A DNA stretch of 64,000 nt, from assembly GCA_030674185.1 (NCBI GenBank), contig JAPXFY010000015.1, positions 29,195,685 through 29,259,684 on the forward strand, read 5' to 3'. Shown here piece after piece: positions 12,087 through 23,416 of this stretch; position 1 is the first letter of the stretch, and the number at the start of each line of letters is the position of its first letter. The position numbers and the translations under genes were made by a program. Source of the stretch: Monoplex corrugatus. Taxonomy: Eukaryota > Mollusca > Gastropoda > Littorinimorpha > Ranellidae. The notes under the pieces were generated by a model. That model searched no databases and was not told where the DNA came from. It was given only the letters and a program-made list of their open reading frames with translations.

Positions 12087-12495
12087 TCCACATGTTACTC
12101 CACCATCTTTGGGTTGAGGGTTTCGAAATAATTTTGAAACACATTAACGAAAAACCTTTCCCTTTACGCACTTATGTTTCTTGTAGAGCCAGTACAACAG
12201 GGTGCAGGTCACGGCAAAGTAGCTGGGGCTCCTCTAAATTTGAGTTGACACCTGCTATGTTCCAATAGACAATACTCTTCATTTTTAGTGGAACAACAGT
12301 AGACAAATTCAGTCCATATCCATTTCATCACCCTCAACCTGCAATGGAGCGTATTTATTTTTTAGTTTTTTTCCGCTTTTTTCAGGTGGTCAGACCTGAG
12401 GGCTGACCTGCCTGCAGGAAGCGAGGGCTCAGGCCTTTTAAGCGCTGGAGGAGAGTTTTTCATCTCCACCAGCATTACTTTTAGCCCTCCCCCAC

Positions 12496-13490
12496 TCACT
12501 GTGGAGCTGCACCCGGACGGCCGGGACGGGAGGGCTGGTTTACCAGGGAGACTGGGCTTTCCTGGTTGTCCAGCACTAGCTGGTTTTGGCAGCTGAGCAG
12601 CCTGAGAAGCAACGGGTTTAACGCCCCCCTGAGGGTCTTTATGTCTTGCACTGTTTCAAAACTGGACTTGGACCATGTTAGATCTGTTTGACAGGCGATG
12701 GAGACTTGATTCACCGTCTTAGCTGCTGATGCGTAGCTTTTCATCGTCGAGCTGCTGGCTTCCACTAATCGTTTGGCCTCATGGTAGGGTATCCTTTTTG
12801 TTTTGTTTTGACTCGTTGAATTGTCTGTCCTACTTGCCATACTGGGCAACTTTAGGAGGACAAAGGGTGGCTCTCCACAATTTAGACAGACTGGTGGTTC
12901 TTGACATGATCCTTCGTGTCCTTCCTTGGCGCACATGGCACACTTTTCTGTGTCGATACATCTGTCACATTCAAATACCCTATCTTCAAAGATTGTGGAA
13001 TATTGGGACAGCAGAACGTCAGGAACAGTGTGTTTGTTGGGACTGGCCCCTTCCGAAACATGGACAGGCGTACCTCCACAACGCTCAGGCTCTTCAGTTC
13101 TGTCCTGATCTCCTCGGGAACTCCCCTCAGCTCGGGGCACTTGATCACACCCTACTACTGTTTAGTGCCTTTTGCGGTGAAACTTTGATTCAACAGTCTA
13201 CAAGCATGGATGATTTCAGCAAACGCTCAGACTGCTTATGGTCTTTATATTCCACAAGATAATCGCCATTTCTGCACTTCTTGATGGTCTTGGGGTTGCA
13301 GATGAGGACTTTAAATCCCTTTTGTATCGCAAACGGACTGAGTTTTGACACCGGTTTCTCGTCATCTGTTCCTGTCACAATTAACCATGCAGCCCAAAGC
13401 CTGTCTCCTGTCGAACTTCAGCATCGGAATCCGAATCCGCTTCGTAGTTGTCTCGTTTCCTTTTTGTTTTGTTGGGTTTTGACATGAGTG
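12496..13490 (-). pseudogene. ORF1 (gag-like, zinc knuckles) of the I-like LINE
   Basis: Three overlapping frames make up one broken ORF1. A basic start lies near 13490 (KPNKTKRKRDNYE). A gag-like block at 13378-13190 (SPFAIQKGF...PKTIKK, then NGDYLVEY) matches the N-terminal domain of I/Nimb ORF1. A cysteine cluster near 12985-12850 (CDRC, CAMCAKEGHEGSC, CLNCG) corresponds to CCHC-type knuckles that bind the element RNA. A Ser/Pro-rich tail ends near 12496. At least two frameshifts separate the blocks. The 5' UTR start is not clear, perhaps near 13640. Confidence 0.75.
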
Positions 13491-13679
13491 TAGGCTCAAC
13501 GATGGCAGTAATTTGTCGGTCGCCCCAGGAGAGCTGCTGTGCTGGGAAGGGACAATGCATGGCCAATCTCTTGGCGTCCGTCTACCTGGAACCGTCCCGC
13601 ATGAATCCAGACAGTGTATGTTCACGACTGATTAACGTATAGCCACCCATCCCATGGCCAAGTCACCCGAATACAGACT

Positions 13680-13890
13680 TAGGGGAACAAAGATCCGGAT
13701 AGACGTAGGAGAGTACAGATCTTGAAGAATGGGATCTGGGGGATCATAGACCTGATGGGATAGAGGCATGGGCGAACATAGATCGGAGAACACAGTAATG
13801 AAAGAATACAGGTCTGCGGGACAACACGACTCTGGGAGCACAGACCAGGGAGAGAACATAGACCTGGAAGATTATAGACCAAGATGAAAC
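13680..13890. repeat. Degenerate minisatellite, right segment
   Basis: Imperfect units of about 20-30 bases are built around ACATAGACCTGG / AGATCGGAGAAC. Composition and motif match the segment at 7295-7405. Confidence 0.55.
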
Positions 13891-13893
13891 ATG

Positions 13894-14750
13894 CCAGGGA
13901 GAACATCATGAGAAACTTAGAAGAATACCCTGGATTAAAGGTTGGAGGAAAAATGATAAACAACATTCGTTACGCAGATGACACCGTGCTAATTGCAGAA
14001 AATGAAAGGGACCTACAAAACGTTGTGAATATAATAGAAATATGAAGTACAAATAAAGGGTTGGAGCTAAATAGCAAGAAGACTAAGTCATCGTGATCAG
14101 TAAAAAACATGAAATCCCCTCATGCAAAATAACAGCAAACGGCACAACCTTCAGACAGGTTGATAAGTTTAAATAGTTGGGAACGATCATTTCACCAGAT
14201 GGCAGATGCACATCAAAAACAGCCAGCAGAATTGGCCAAGCCAAAACAGCATTCAAGAAGATGAAAGACTTTCTTACCAACAAATACCTTTCAATTAACA
14301 TCAGGAAGAGAGTTCTTGAATGTTACATAGAACCGATAATGTTATACGGTTGTGAGGCGTGGACAGTCAACAAACAAAGCCAGAACAAGATTGACGCAGC
14401 CGAGATGTGGTTTCTTAGAAGAATGTTGAGAGTTCCATGGACAGTAAAGAAAACAAACGAGACAGTCTTGATGGAGGCAGGCACAAGAAGATCATTGATA
14501 AGGAAGATTAGGAAAAGACAAGCAACATTTATAGGCCATTTTATGAGGAAAGGGGAATTAGAGCACTTGGTCACAACAGGAAAGTTGGAGGGAATGAGAG
14601 CACCAGGTAGACCCAGGGAGAAAATATTGGACGGACTTGCGGGGGTGGCTGAGGACGGAGAGGGTGGAAGATGTGCTTGCAGCAGCAAGGGACAGATATG
14701 GAGGGCCATGATCGCCAACATCATGCAGCAGGGCACATGATGATGATGAA
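13894..14750 (+). mobile_element. LINE-A copy 1 (RTE-like), 5'-truncated
   Basis: It starts within RT just before the YADD motif (NNIRYADDTVLIAENERD at about 13960) and runs to the family 3' end. It carries an internal stop near 14043 and a frameshift near 14085. It ends CAGGGCACATGATGATGATG, where TGA is both the stop and the first tail unit. GATGAAACATG at 13883-13893 and GATGAACCATG at 14745-14755 form a candidate TSD with one mismatch. Confidence 0.85.
14177..14740 (+). pseudogene. LINE-A RT C-terminal domain, open 187 codons
   Basis: The frame contains the family landmarks GRIGQAKTAF-like, LSINIRKRVLECYIEP, YGCEAWTV, EMWFLRRMLRVPW, IRKRQATFIGHFMRK, and LEGMRAPGRPREK, ending QQGT-stop. 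The function of this RT-distal region is probably RNA binding in target-primed reverse transcription. A local shift in the last 40 codons departs from the other copies. Confidence 0.8.
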
Positions 14751-14759
14751 CCATGAAAG

Positions 14760-15120
14760 CAGTTTTACGATGTATTTGCGTTGAATGCTGTTACATAAAA
14801 ATTGATAGAGCGAAAAATTGATTCAGATACGTTTCTACATGCATTTTATATTCAAAGAACAGTCTGCACGACTCTGTCAATTAATGTTAATTTTTGGACA
14901 AACTTAAACGGCATTATGTTTACATCGTAAATGTCAATTCTTTCTAAATTAATGGACGCTCTGATTTTCGTTTTTAAAGTGCCTGATTATGAATATTGTT
15001 AGAAACTGAAAAGAACAATTGTCTGCTATAGAGAGGTCTGTTTTGTATGTTGTCAACACAAGACCACTCTTAACAAAACGTAAGGTTTTGCAGTCTCAGC
15101 GTTGATAGACACTCCAGGCT
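14760..15120. other. No gene seen
   Basis: AT-rich unique-looking DNA between LINE-A copy 1 and LINE-D. Confidence 0.4.
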
Positions 15121-15124
15121 ATCT

Positions 15125-16320
15125 GATGGATGAGTAGATATGTTGATCCTTATCATCTCTGGCATGGGCCTTCATTTGGGATCCGGCCCAATCCTAAAAT
15201 GACCTGTTCTACCACAGCCGCTGCATGGGAAGAGGTCCTGCGTCCTAAGGTTTTGATTCTCCAGTCTCTTTTTCAGCACTGTTCAAATGTGATTGTACCC
15301 TGCATACATAACTGTTTCTGCTCATTCTTTGCCAGCAGAGTTTACACATTTGGTAGTGTTGATGCCACAGCTAATGACGCTGGCCTTCAGAGTATCCTTG
15401 AACCAATTTACTGTTCTTCACTGCTCACGGTATCTCAGCTTCAGCTCTGCATACAAAAGCATCTTTCGGGTGCGGTTGTCTTCCATACAGATAGTGTGTC
15501 CCGCCCAATGAAGCTGGCGTTTGATGCGTAAAAATTCTACAAGGCTACCAACACTTCCTGAAAAATTGAAGATCGACACTTGATCTTTCCACGTGATGAT
15601 GTTGAGCTTGTGCACACATCTTAGGTGAAATGGTTTCAACTGTCGAATGTGCAGTTGGTAAGTAGTCCAGATCTCCTAGCAGTACGGCAAGTGCTCGAGA
15701 CTACTGCTCTGTAAACAGCAATCTTTGTGGCGAGCCTGATGCTATGGTCCTGCTACAACTTCTTGCTCAACCTTTCAAAGCCAGAGCCAGAAAACAGAAA
15801 CTGTTTACACATTAATTTTGGTCTCTTTGTCAATCAGATGCACTGAAGCGCCAAAAATCTAAGATAATGTTGGCTGGAACATAACCTCTGTCTTGATGAG
15901 GCTATTTGCAAAACCAAAGCATTTGCAGGGTGCAGAAACACTACACTGCAAAGGGTTGGGATGCTTCATCATCTTGTGTCTGGCCAGCATGCTACTGTAC
16001 AAGGAAGCAACCCAGTGAGACATGGCTCTGAGGGCAACTGAACATTCGTAGTACTCCCAACATGCCCTTTTCTTTTGATTGACAATGTCAGATGCCTTTG
16101 TCAGATGTACAAACCTATGTGGAACTCCTGCTTTTGCTCGCCACACTTTTTATGCAATTGGTGTATGGCAAACACCATGTCACTCGTGCCTCTTCCGCCA
16201 CGAAACCATATTGAGACTCAAGAATGATGGTCGCCGCTGCATGGGTGATGACTATTACGGTGATTCTGGCAAGGACCTTTCCCTAAATGCACAGGAGTGA
16301 TGTCCCACGATCGCATACGG
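15125..16320 (-). mobile_element. LINE-D fragment (APE-type non-LTR), heavily decayed
   Basis: The minus strand holds, in order, SDMVFAIHQLHKKCGEQKQEF, LTKASDIVNQ (motif A equivalent of LTKAFD), a large internal deletion, LIKTEVMFQP (the KKTE region), LLFTEQ (AVYRAVV equivalent), ITWKDQVS, LRIKRQLHWAGHTICMEDNR and a C-terminal CSGCGRTGHFRIG, which looks like a degenerate C2H2 finger. These are landmarks of the same family as the plus-strand element at 38.2-40.6 kb. Many stops and shifts. Confidence 0.7.
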
Positions 16321-16345
16321 TCTTATTGCTTCACTTGTTGTTAAT

Positions 16346-17360
16346 TTGGATAATCATAGCATCTGTCAAATCTTGAAGAACCTCACATTTCTGCCATATA
16401 GACTGGTACGGAATTGTCAGCTTCTCCAGGAACTCATCAAGGTCCATGTACACCTAGAATCCTGTACTTCAAAAACAATGTGGAACTTCGTAGAAGAAAT
16501 ACACAATGAGCTAAGAGGCACTATTGTGATATGTGGCGATCTCAATGCAAGATCTGCAGTGTGGGATCAGAACGATATCAAAGTCCAGGGACATGCTCTG
16601 GAAGAAACACTGTGTGATATTCAGCTCAGCCCATTTACAATGTCACCAACTCATACTGGCACAAGCCAAAAAGACACTGTACTACTGATATAGCACTCTT
16701 ACCTTCTAAATTAACCCACTAATGAGTGCAGAAACACTGAACACACATGGCAGCGACATGTAGCAGTTATGTTCAACATAATAAAACATACGTCATCAAG
16801 AAATCCGATAACTTAACCAAGAAATCCATTTCGAAATGATAGAGGGGAATCTGATATCGTTTCTAAACTCAGAACTATTAAAACAAAAAGGATAACAAGA
16901 AACAATCAAACATTTACAAGATATCCCCTAGGCGGAACCATAACTCACAGACCGCCTGGAAAGAAGGAAGCGCTGCTTTAAAAGCTTGGCAACAACACAG
17001 AAGACGGCATCGTTCAGATCACGATAGTAGTAGAAAAATGGACGAGTCTAAAAGATACATGGACCAAAAACAGCGCTTCAAACCCCTAGCTTAGGAAGGA
17101 AAGGACAAGATATTGTACCGTTAGATTCAGTGCCGATACAACACAAACACAATTTCTTTGTCAACGAATAGAATGGAAAACCATAAAAAGCCACGACCTC
17201 TGTGTCACGAACACAGATGGAACCATACTAAGAACAAATGAAGAGAAAGGTCAAGCCCTACTACAATCTTCTATACAACAGAGTGACCAGAAAACCCTTG
17301 AAGAAAAAAGAACATTTATCGCTTACCTAAACAAAAAATTGCACAAACTGGACTAGCGGA
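16346..17360 (+). mobile_element. LINE fragment with APE endonuclease motif
   Basis: The open frame 16346-16693 contains GTIVICGDLNARSAVWDQND followed by QGHALEETLCDIQL, the catalytic loop and following region of a jockey/CR1-type endonuclease. The linker DNA to about 17360 is full of stops but keeps the lysine-rich composition expected before RT. The RT is missing, because LINE-A copy 2 begins on the other strand at about 17395. Confidence 0.65.
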
Positions 17361-17394
17361 TGTAAGAATTGAACAAGAAATGCATGACAGTGTG

Positions 17395-18600
17395 GAAAAA
17401 AAACTGATCTTCTTGCTATTTAGCTCCAACCCTTTACTTTTGCTTTCTATTTCTATCATATTCACAAGGTTTTGTAGGTCCCTTTCATTTTCTGCAATTA
17501 GCACGATGACACATCTGCGTAAAGAATGTTGTTTATCATTTTTCCTCCAACCTTTAATCCAGGGTATCCTTCTAAGTTTCTCATGATGTTTTTGCTGTAA
17601 AGTGAAAACAGATCTGGTGACAAAGCAACCCTGTCTGACTCCTCTTTTGATATTTTGGAAAGAGCTTATATCGTTTTCTATTCTCATTGCAGCTGTTTGT
17701 TCCCAATACAGATTTCTGATTATTCACAGATCTTTTCCATCAATATTGAGTCTTTCTAGTTGGTTGATCAATTCTTCATGTCTGACCAGATCGAAAGCCT
17801 TGGTCATAATCAACAAAGCATAAGTATAAATCCTCATTCATCTCGATTGACCTCTCTATGATAGTTCTTATGATGTATATGGCATTAATAGTTCCTTTCC
17901 CTTCCACAAATCCACACTGTTCTTCTGCTATTTCTCTTTTGATTCTATTCCTTGTCCTCATCATGATTATTCTTAATAGGATTTTTGTTATATGACTCAT
18001 CAAACTGATTGAGCGATGGAGTTCGCATTCTATAGCCCCTGTCTTCTTTGGAAGTGCAATGAAAATTGATTTTAACATATCGTTGGGGATTTTTCCAGTG
18101 TCATAAATTTCATTTAGGAGAACTGTTATTTTTCAATACCAAATTCCTCTAGGGCTTCAATCATCTCTGTAGTAATGTTGTCTGGTCCCGGGGCTTTTCA
18201 TGGTTTCATCTTTTTCAGTGCTGCTCTAACTTCATCTTTCATTATGAGTGGTCCTTCAAAGTTCTTTTTTATAATGTGTTCTTCGTTTCTGTCTTCTTCA
18301 AAAAGGTCTTTAATGTACTCTCCCCATCTGTGTAATATTTTGTCTTTTTCCATGATAAGCGTGTCATCTTTCGATTTTAAGCAACCAGTTGATGTGCATG
18401 TATTTTTCCTGTGGACAATTTCTTCATTTCGTCTGTACATACCCTGAGGATCCGTTTTGTGTCGGTCTTCTATTTCTTTGCATTTTGTGTTCAGCCAAGC
18501 TTCCTTAGCTTCATTGCACCTATTCCTGATTTCTCTGTTTATCTTCCTGTATATCTCCTCGTTTTCCCTTTGCCTTCCTCCGTTTTGACACCATATCTAG
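17395..18600 (-). mobile_element. LINE-A copy 2, both ends missing
   Basis: The minus strand runs from the pre-RT linker (18600) through EKITVLLNEIYDTGKIP-like, IFIALPKKTGAIE, EEQCGFVEGKGTINAIYI and LYLCFVDY to the region of the YADD box, which is destroyed (reads as TQMCHRA). The last recognisable part is the KGLELNSKK block. It lacks the family 3' tail, so it was truncated after insertion. The longest open pieces are 17776-18078 and 18198-18440. Confidence 0.8.
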
Positions 18601-18609
18601 TATAATTCT

Positions 18610-19070
18610 GTGATGTCATTGAGAATGTGATATAACTAATTGTGTATCTGAAAAATGAATCCTTTCATGGAGCAGCTCAGATGCTATGTATTCTTAAGGT
18701 TATAGTTTGAAAATGGTCAGATCAAAATTCATGCTGACTTGACGGTTGTGTATGGAGACAAGTATGCATCGTACAGGATAGTTTGCTGCTAGGTTGCTAG
18801 TTTCAAATGCAAACGAGGAAAAAACGACTTGAAAGCCAAGTACCGATGTAGACTTCCAAGTCGAGCCTGGAACACACAAAACTTTGAAGTTGTAGAGAGA
18901 GTAGCTGAAGAGGATCGGCATATTTCAATTCATGATATAAGTAGAGCGTATGTTGTTGTACAGTTCAATGGACCCTGATCTTGAGATGAGGAAAGTCAGT
19001 GTCAACTTGAAACCTCTTTTTTTGACAAAGGAGAGGGGGGGGGGGGATTCAAATTCTAAGCAGTTGCTTG
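18610..19070. other. No gene seen
   Basis: No recognisable element. A run of G lies at about 19036-19045. Confidence 0.35.
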
Positions 19071-19077
19071 ATGTCAA

Positions 19078-19868
19078 ATGGCTGATGTGATGCGTCTAGT
19101 GTGTTGGCTAGTGACTGCGTGCTTGTCACCTCTCACTTTCAGCCTGCACCGCTGGCCAGCACTCCTGCTTGCAGCCATGCGAAAAGGAGAGCAGAATGCG
19201 TAAGTCTCTCTCTGTCAGTGCATAGCCTCTCCATCAGCAAGCCCGACGTTGTGCCACCTCGTGGCGACATGTGGTTACTGCACACCTCAAGGACTCGGGC
19301 TAAAACTCGAAGGACTCGGAGGAGGTCTGGTCCCCAGACGTGCGGCACGCAGGCCCACCGGCGTGTGGACATGCCTTGGTGCCTACGAACAAGACCCCCA
19401 GCTATGGGTAAATAGCACCATTGCCTTGTGGTTATCTCGGGAGAGAATAAGGCTAAGGGAGTAAACCCTGAAAGAAAAATCACCCTACTGCCTTGTAGAT
19501 TGTCATGGGAACGACAAAGGCTGGCGGACAGTCCGTACACAAACCAATGGAAGACAACGGGAAACCACCATCGTATTTTCCCAACAAAAATCATGGTCAG
19601 CCAAAGCAGAAAAAATTAGGGAAGATTAGGAAAAAGACAAGCAACGTTTACAGGCCATTTTATGAGGAGTATTTAGAGCACCTGGTCACAACAGCAAAGC
19701 TGGAGGGAAAGAGAACACCAAGTAGACCCAGGGAGAAAATACTGGACGGACTTGCAGGGTGGCTGAGGTCAGAGAGGGTGGAAGATGTGCTTCCGGTGAC
19801 AAGGGATAGATGCATGTGGAGGGCCATGATCGTCAACGCCATGCAGCAGGGCACATGGTGATGATGAC
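19078..19868 (+). mobile_element. LINE-A copy 3: 5' UTR joined directly to the 3' end
   Basis: Positions 19078-19610 match the 5' part of the family also seen at 50302-50760 (shared GATGTGATGCGTCTAGTGTG start, TCTCCATCAGCAAGCCC, GGAGGAGGTCTGG). At about 19610 the sequence jumps to the last 250 bases of the family (RKKTSNVYRPFYEEYLEHLVTTAKLEGKR) and ends in a mutated ATGGTGATGATGA tail. The whole EN-RT body is absent. A 118-codon frame (19505-19861) runs across the junction. Confidence 0.85.
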
Positions 19869-19929
19869 TATGACGCTTTAAATATTTGAGCCAGAAGGCC
19901 CCAAATGACTACGTGACGTGATTACAGGT

Positions 19930-20215
19930 GACAAATGTGGATCAACTTCGATGGCATCTCAAACAAACGGTCCAATCAAATGTGGATGGGCAATATTGAC
20001 GAAAGACCAGTTGTACTGAAATTTAATTTTCAAAGCCAGAAAAGACTTTTCTCCATTTTTTTAATTCCCAAGTGTGCCTGGAAAGTCTACACTGAGAAGT
20101 CTAGACATTATGTAAAAAGTGTTTTGCCCAAAGTTGTGCAGGCCATCCATGAGCACCGTCCGAATGTGGTACCAGCAAAACGTTCCTTTTGCATATGAAC
20201 GCAAGTGGCCATAAA
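19930..20215 (+). pseudogene. Mariner-family transposase fragment
   Basis: The frame 19935-20198 reads SNQMWMGNIDERPVVLKFNF, then QKRLFSIFLIPK, then YVKSVLPKVVQAIHEHRP. This matches the central part of mariner-type transposases around the second catalytic Asp, where the family has a PxQMW...RP...R+K.+.+FF(D)..G motif and then YY...L..+...+...RP. The catalytic Asp itself is not visible, the HDNA block is lost after 20190, and neither terminal inverted repeat was found. It is a relic. Confidence 0.6.
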
Positions 20216-20299
20216 GCAACGATTTCTGTGACCTGTCGTTGTCGTATTTCAAATCTACCGCTCTTCTACCGTGTATCTACACTGCAATCCAAATTTACA

Positions 20300-21100
20300 C
20301 CTTAAATGTTTCTATACCTATTTTTATTTTTATGTCATACTTATATTCTCAATGTATGTTTTATATATCCACCATAGTCCCATTTTCTATATCCACCGTT
20401 GCCAGGGGTTCATTTTCTGTAACCAACTTGTCCTATTCCACATATTCACGATTGTCCTCCACGTTCTTCCTGTTCCTTATTCCTCTCGTCTACACGCTTG
20501 TTTCGTTGAGAGTCCTGGGTAAACTGTTATTTAAGATCCCTAACTTCATCTTCATGAACTGAGAATAAACTAAGATCACATTTGTTCTTTATAACCTCGT
20601 TGTTGGAAAACGGCTACTTGAATTTGTTTAAGAGAGATTTATTCTCTCGGACATTTCCGTACCTGCTCCACCCCAATTTGACAGCAATTATACAGCAGAT
20701 CTATTGACCCAACGTCAAATGAAGTGGCGTATGTTCTTTGTCAAACACTAAGCTACAGAATCTGTTCGTTCAAACAGCCAGGTCTCATTTTGCGGGCTGA
20801 TTGAGTGCTCGACCGTATCGTGCGCATGGCCACTTAAAGTGAGCCAGGCAGCAAGCTAATGACAAGTCGTCTTACTCAGGTTGCCAAATACTGGGGCTCA
20901 ATTCAAAGGCTATGGTGTGAATCAGCTCTACCACACAGTTAATTTTGGTCTTCAAAACAAAACAAACAAAAACAAAAACAAAAGAACAGCCCCCACCGAT
21001 ATAAGTGATTATTGCTCTCACTACCTCTTTTTCTAGTCTACTTGTTAGTCTAAACTCTTTGTAAAGGCTCACACAATTTTCGAAACAAGAAAATTGGTTC
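20300..21100. other. No gene seen
   Basis: Pyrimidine-rich DNA with no recognisable coding motif. Confidence 0.35.
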
Positions 21101-21106
21101 TGTCTT

Positions 21107-21244
<138 letters not shown>

Positions 21245-21249
21245 CTTTG

Positions 21250-21885
21250 TCTGTGTTCGCGCGCGCGTGTGTTTCTAAATGCATTTATTCATTATTTAGT
21301 TATTTATTTCATTTCTATAGTTTATTTCTTTATTCATTCTTAGCCAAGGCATCTACCCTCTTTTCTGTCCTATGGGGCTAAATCCATTACCATTTTACTG
21401 TTCTTTAAAATGAACTTCGGTAGTCATTTCTGTTTATAATCACCAAACCTCATAAGTCTGCCTACGTAGATTTTATATTTTTCTGCTTTACATTTCCTTT
21501 TTTTCACAGATTGTATAATTAATCTTCACCATGATTCGGTCAGTCACTTAGGTGAGGTCATTTAATCTGTAAGATGCAGTTCCATCCCAGGTCTTCTTTG
21601 TTGGTTTCTGTGTTTTTCTGCTCGTCTTCCCATGTCAGACATTCTGTTTTATCTTTTGTGGGGTTAACTCCCCCACTCTTCTCAAAATGCTCTGCTAGGA
21701 AGAGCGAAAACATGAACAATTCTCACCAGCGTCAGTCCAGCCGTTCCTTTACCTGCATCAGGTGGTTGCGCCACGTGTAGTGGTGTTGTGTGCATGACTA
21801 AAAAATGCGTGTGCAATTCGGCAGTCTACATATACATGTGTATAGCCGCTGTTTGAGTTTGAGCTCTATCTACCAATGGAAATAT
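21250..21885. other. No gene seen
   Basis: T-rich, unique-looking DNA. Open frames here carry no recognisable motif. Confidence 0.35.
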
Positions 21886-21889
21886 GAGC

Positions 21890-22230
21890 AACTAGTAGTA
21901 GAAGTATCTGTCGTCGTAATAACCAGTAGCAGAAGCAATAGTAGTGCATAGTAGTGGCAGAGATGGTAGTGTCTAGTGGCCTAGTAGCGGCAATAGTAAT
22001 AGTTCCCAGTAGCCGCAGTAGTAGTACCTAGTTAGCAGAAACAGCAGTAATGTTATTAGTAACACTGAATGTTAGTAGTACTTAGTAGCAGCAGCAGTAG
22101 TAGTGCCTTGTTGTGGCAAAACTAGTAGTGCCTGGCAAAAGCAATAGTAGTGATAAGTAGTAGCAATACTGGTAACTGGCCAACAGCAGTAGTAGTGCCT
22201 TGTAGCAAAAGTAACTGTAGTGTTCAGTGG
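21890..22230 (+). repeat. Degenerate GTAGTA-rich minisatellite
   Basis: Imperfect units near 30-35 bases with the core AGTAGTGCCTAGTAGCAGAA recur about ten times (for example 22077, 22100, 22126, 22190). Confidence 0.7.
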
Positions 22231-22372
22231 CAGACGAAGTAATAAATGCCTATCAAATGAACGATCTTTGTCCAACACTGATCTTAGAACTCTCACTTGA
22301 TGAGGTCGGTGTCTATACAGATTTGCATCATGTTGATGCCAAAATGAGCATATTCTTTCCAGCTACGTGTGA

Positions 22373-23415
22373 TACAATACAATACAATACAATACAATAC
22401 AATACAATACAATACAATACCATACCATAAATAGCAAAACATTCTTAGGAGAGTCGGACTAGGGAAGGTCCTCACAGTCAAGCAAGTGTTTCGGCACTTA
22501 ACTCATGACACTCTCTGAGGGCAGGGCTGTATCCAAGTCATGACTCCTGGATGCTCTTCTGCTGTCGCCATTTCTTTCCTTTAGAAATTTGTCCTCCACC
22601 TGGAATCGAGCCCGCGTATCCAAGGTGAACATGCGTCTCAAGGCAACTCTTGCAACGGATGTCTTAAGCACTTAGCTATCGGTCACCAGCGACATATACG
22701 TGGATTTTTGAAGCCTTAGGAAGTTCACTTTTGTACCTCCTGGCCCGCATCCAGCTGGAATTCTTTTCCACTGCTCTGCCATTGCCTTTAGGGCTCTGGT
22801 CCTCTTGCAGATATGGGCTTCCTCCATTCTACTTTAGGCAAAGTGAGCTCGACCAGATTCATTTGTTTTGATGAATGGGAGTGGAGAACTATGTCCAATC
22901 TCATGCCATTCTTGTTGATGATTTCTAGGTGTTTTTTTTTTCATTGTGGAAGATCTGCTGTGCACTCCCACTCCACTTCATCCAGCAGACCCCGCTTCCA
23001 TGCTCTGGGTATCGCATCTTTTTCAGGCCACATTTTGCCGCCTCCTGCCGTGTGGAAAGTTGTTGGAGCTTCTGGCAGCAAGTTTTTTTTTTCCTCCTAG
23101 CAGTGCTGATCGCATGCTGACCGCTTATGCGATCTCTTGAAGCACTTGACTATGTTTCCATAAATGATATGTTTCCTCGGATCATTGCCACCTTGCATGA
23201 GCTCAGGACAAGTTCCACTATCTGTTTGTCCTCGAAGAGCGGGCAAGCAGAATTATCTGATTTCCTCCATTTCACCAGATTAGCATTCGAGGGCAGGCCA
23301 TACAGTGATACACAGACCTGAGGATGAAACTGATTCTGAGAGGGGCCATATGCCACAGGTCATTCCAGCTTATACTTTTGAAATGCATTTTCGCATATCG
23401 TCGACTACCCCTGTT
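22373..23415 (-). mobile_element. LINE-C 3' part with tRNA-like 3' end and (TATTG)n tail
   Basis: On the minus strand this begins with ISWNDLWHMAPLRISFILRSVY (23370-23300), NANLVKWRKSDNSACPLFEDKQIVELVLSSC (a degenerate CPLC zinc block) and WKHSQVLQEIA. It continues MRLDIVLHSHSSKQMNLVELT (about 22890-22840) and RTRALKAMAE (near 22800). A tRNA-like segment follows (22680-22595), then a tail region ending in ten AATAC units (TATTG on the minus strand) at 22373-22424. LINE-A copy 4 splits it from its upstream piece at 24456-24672. The clade was not resolved. Confidence 0.75.
22595..22685 (-). other. tRNA-like segment (A and B boxes) at the LINE-C 3' end
   Basis: On the minus strand TAGCTAAGTGC (22678-22668) fits a pol III A box at 10 of 11 positions. 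GGCTCGATTCC (22612-22602) fits the B box GGTTCGANTCC with one mismatch. The 77-base span over both boxes suits a long-variable-arm (Leu/Ser-type) tRNA. It is not a functional tRNA gene because no acceptor stem closes. The same segment occurs at 30122-30190 in the other LINE-C copy. Confidence 0.6.
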
Positions 23416-23416
23416 C

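Larger units (their letters stand above)
7475..13500 (-). mobile_element. I/Nimb-like LINE, nearly complete, decayed
   Basis: Reading the minus strand from high to low coordinates gives ORF1 (gag-like, about 13490-12496), then ORF2 with APE endonuclease (about 12090-11730), RT (about 11250-10250), a connector, RNase H (9660-9370 continued at 8340-8050) and a C-terminal block (7790-7625). This order (ORF1 with CCHC knuckles, then EN-RT-RNase H) is that of the I group. The 3' end probably lies in the (GTT)n/(TTTG)n tract, written as AAC/AAAC repeats at 7475-7560. Frameshifts and stops are frequent, so the copy is dead. A second LINE is nested in the RNase H domain at 8357-9355. Confidence 0.85.
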
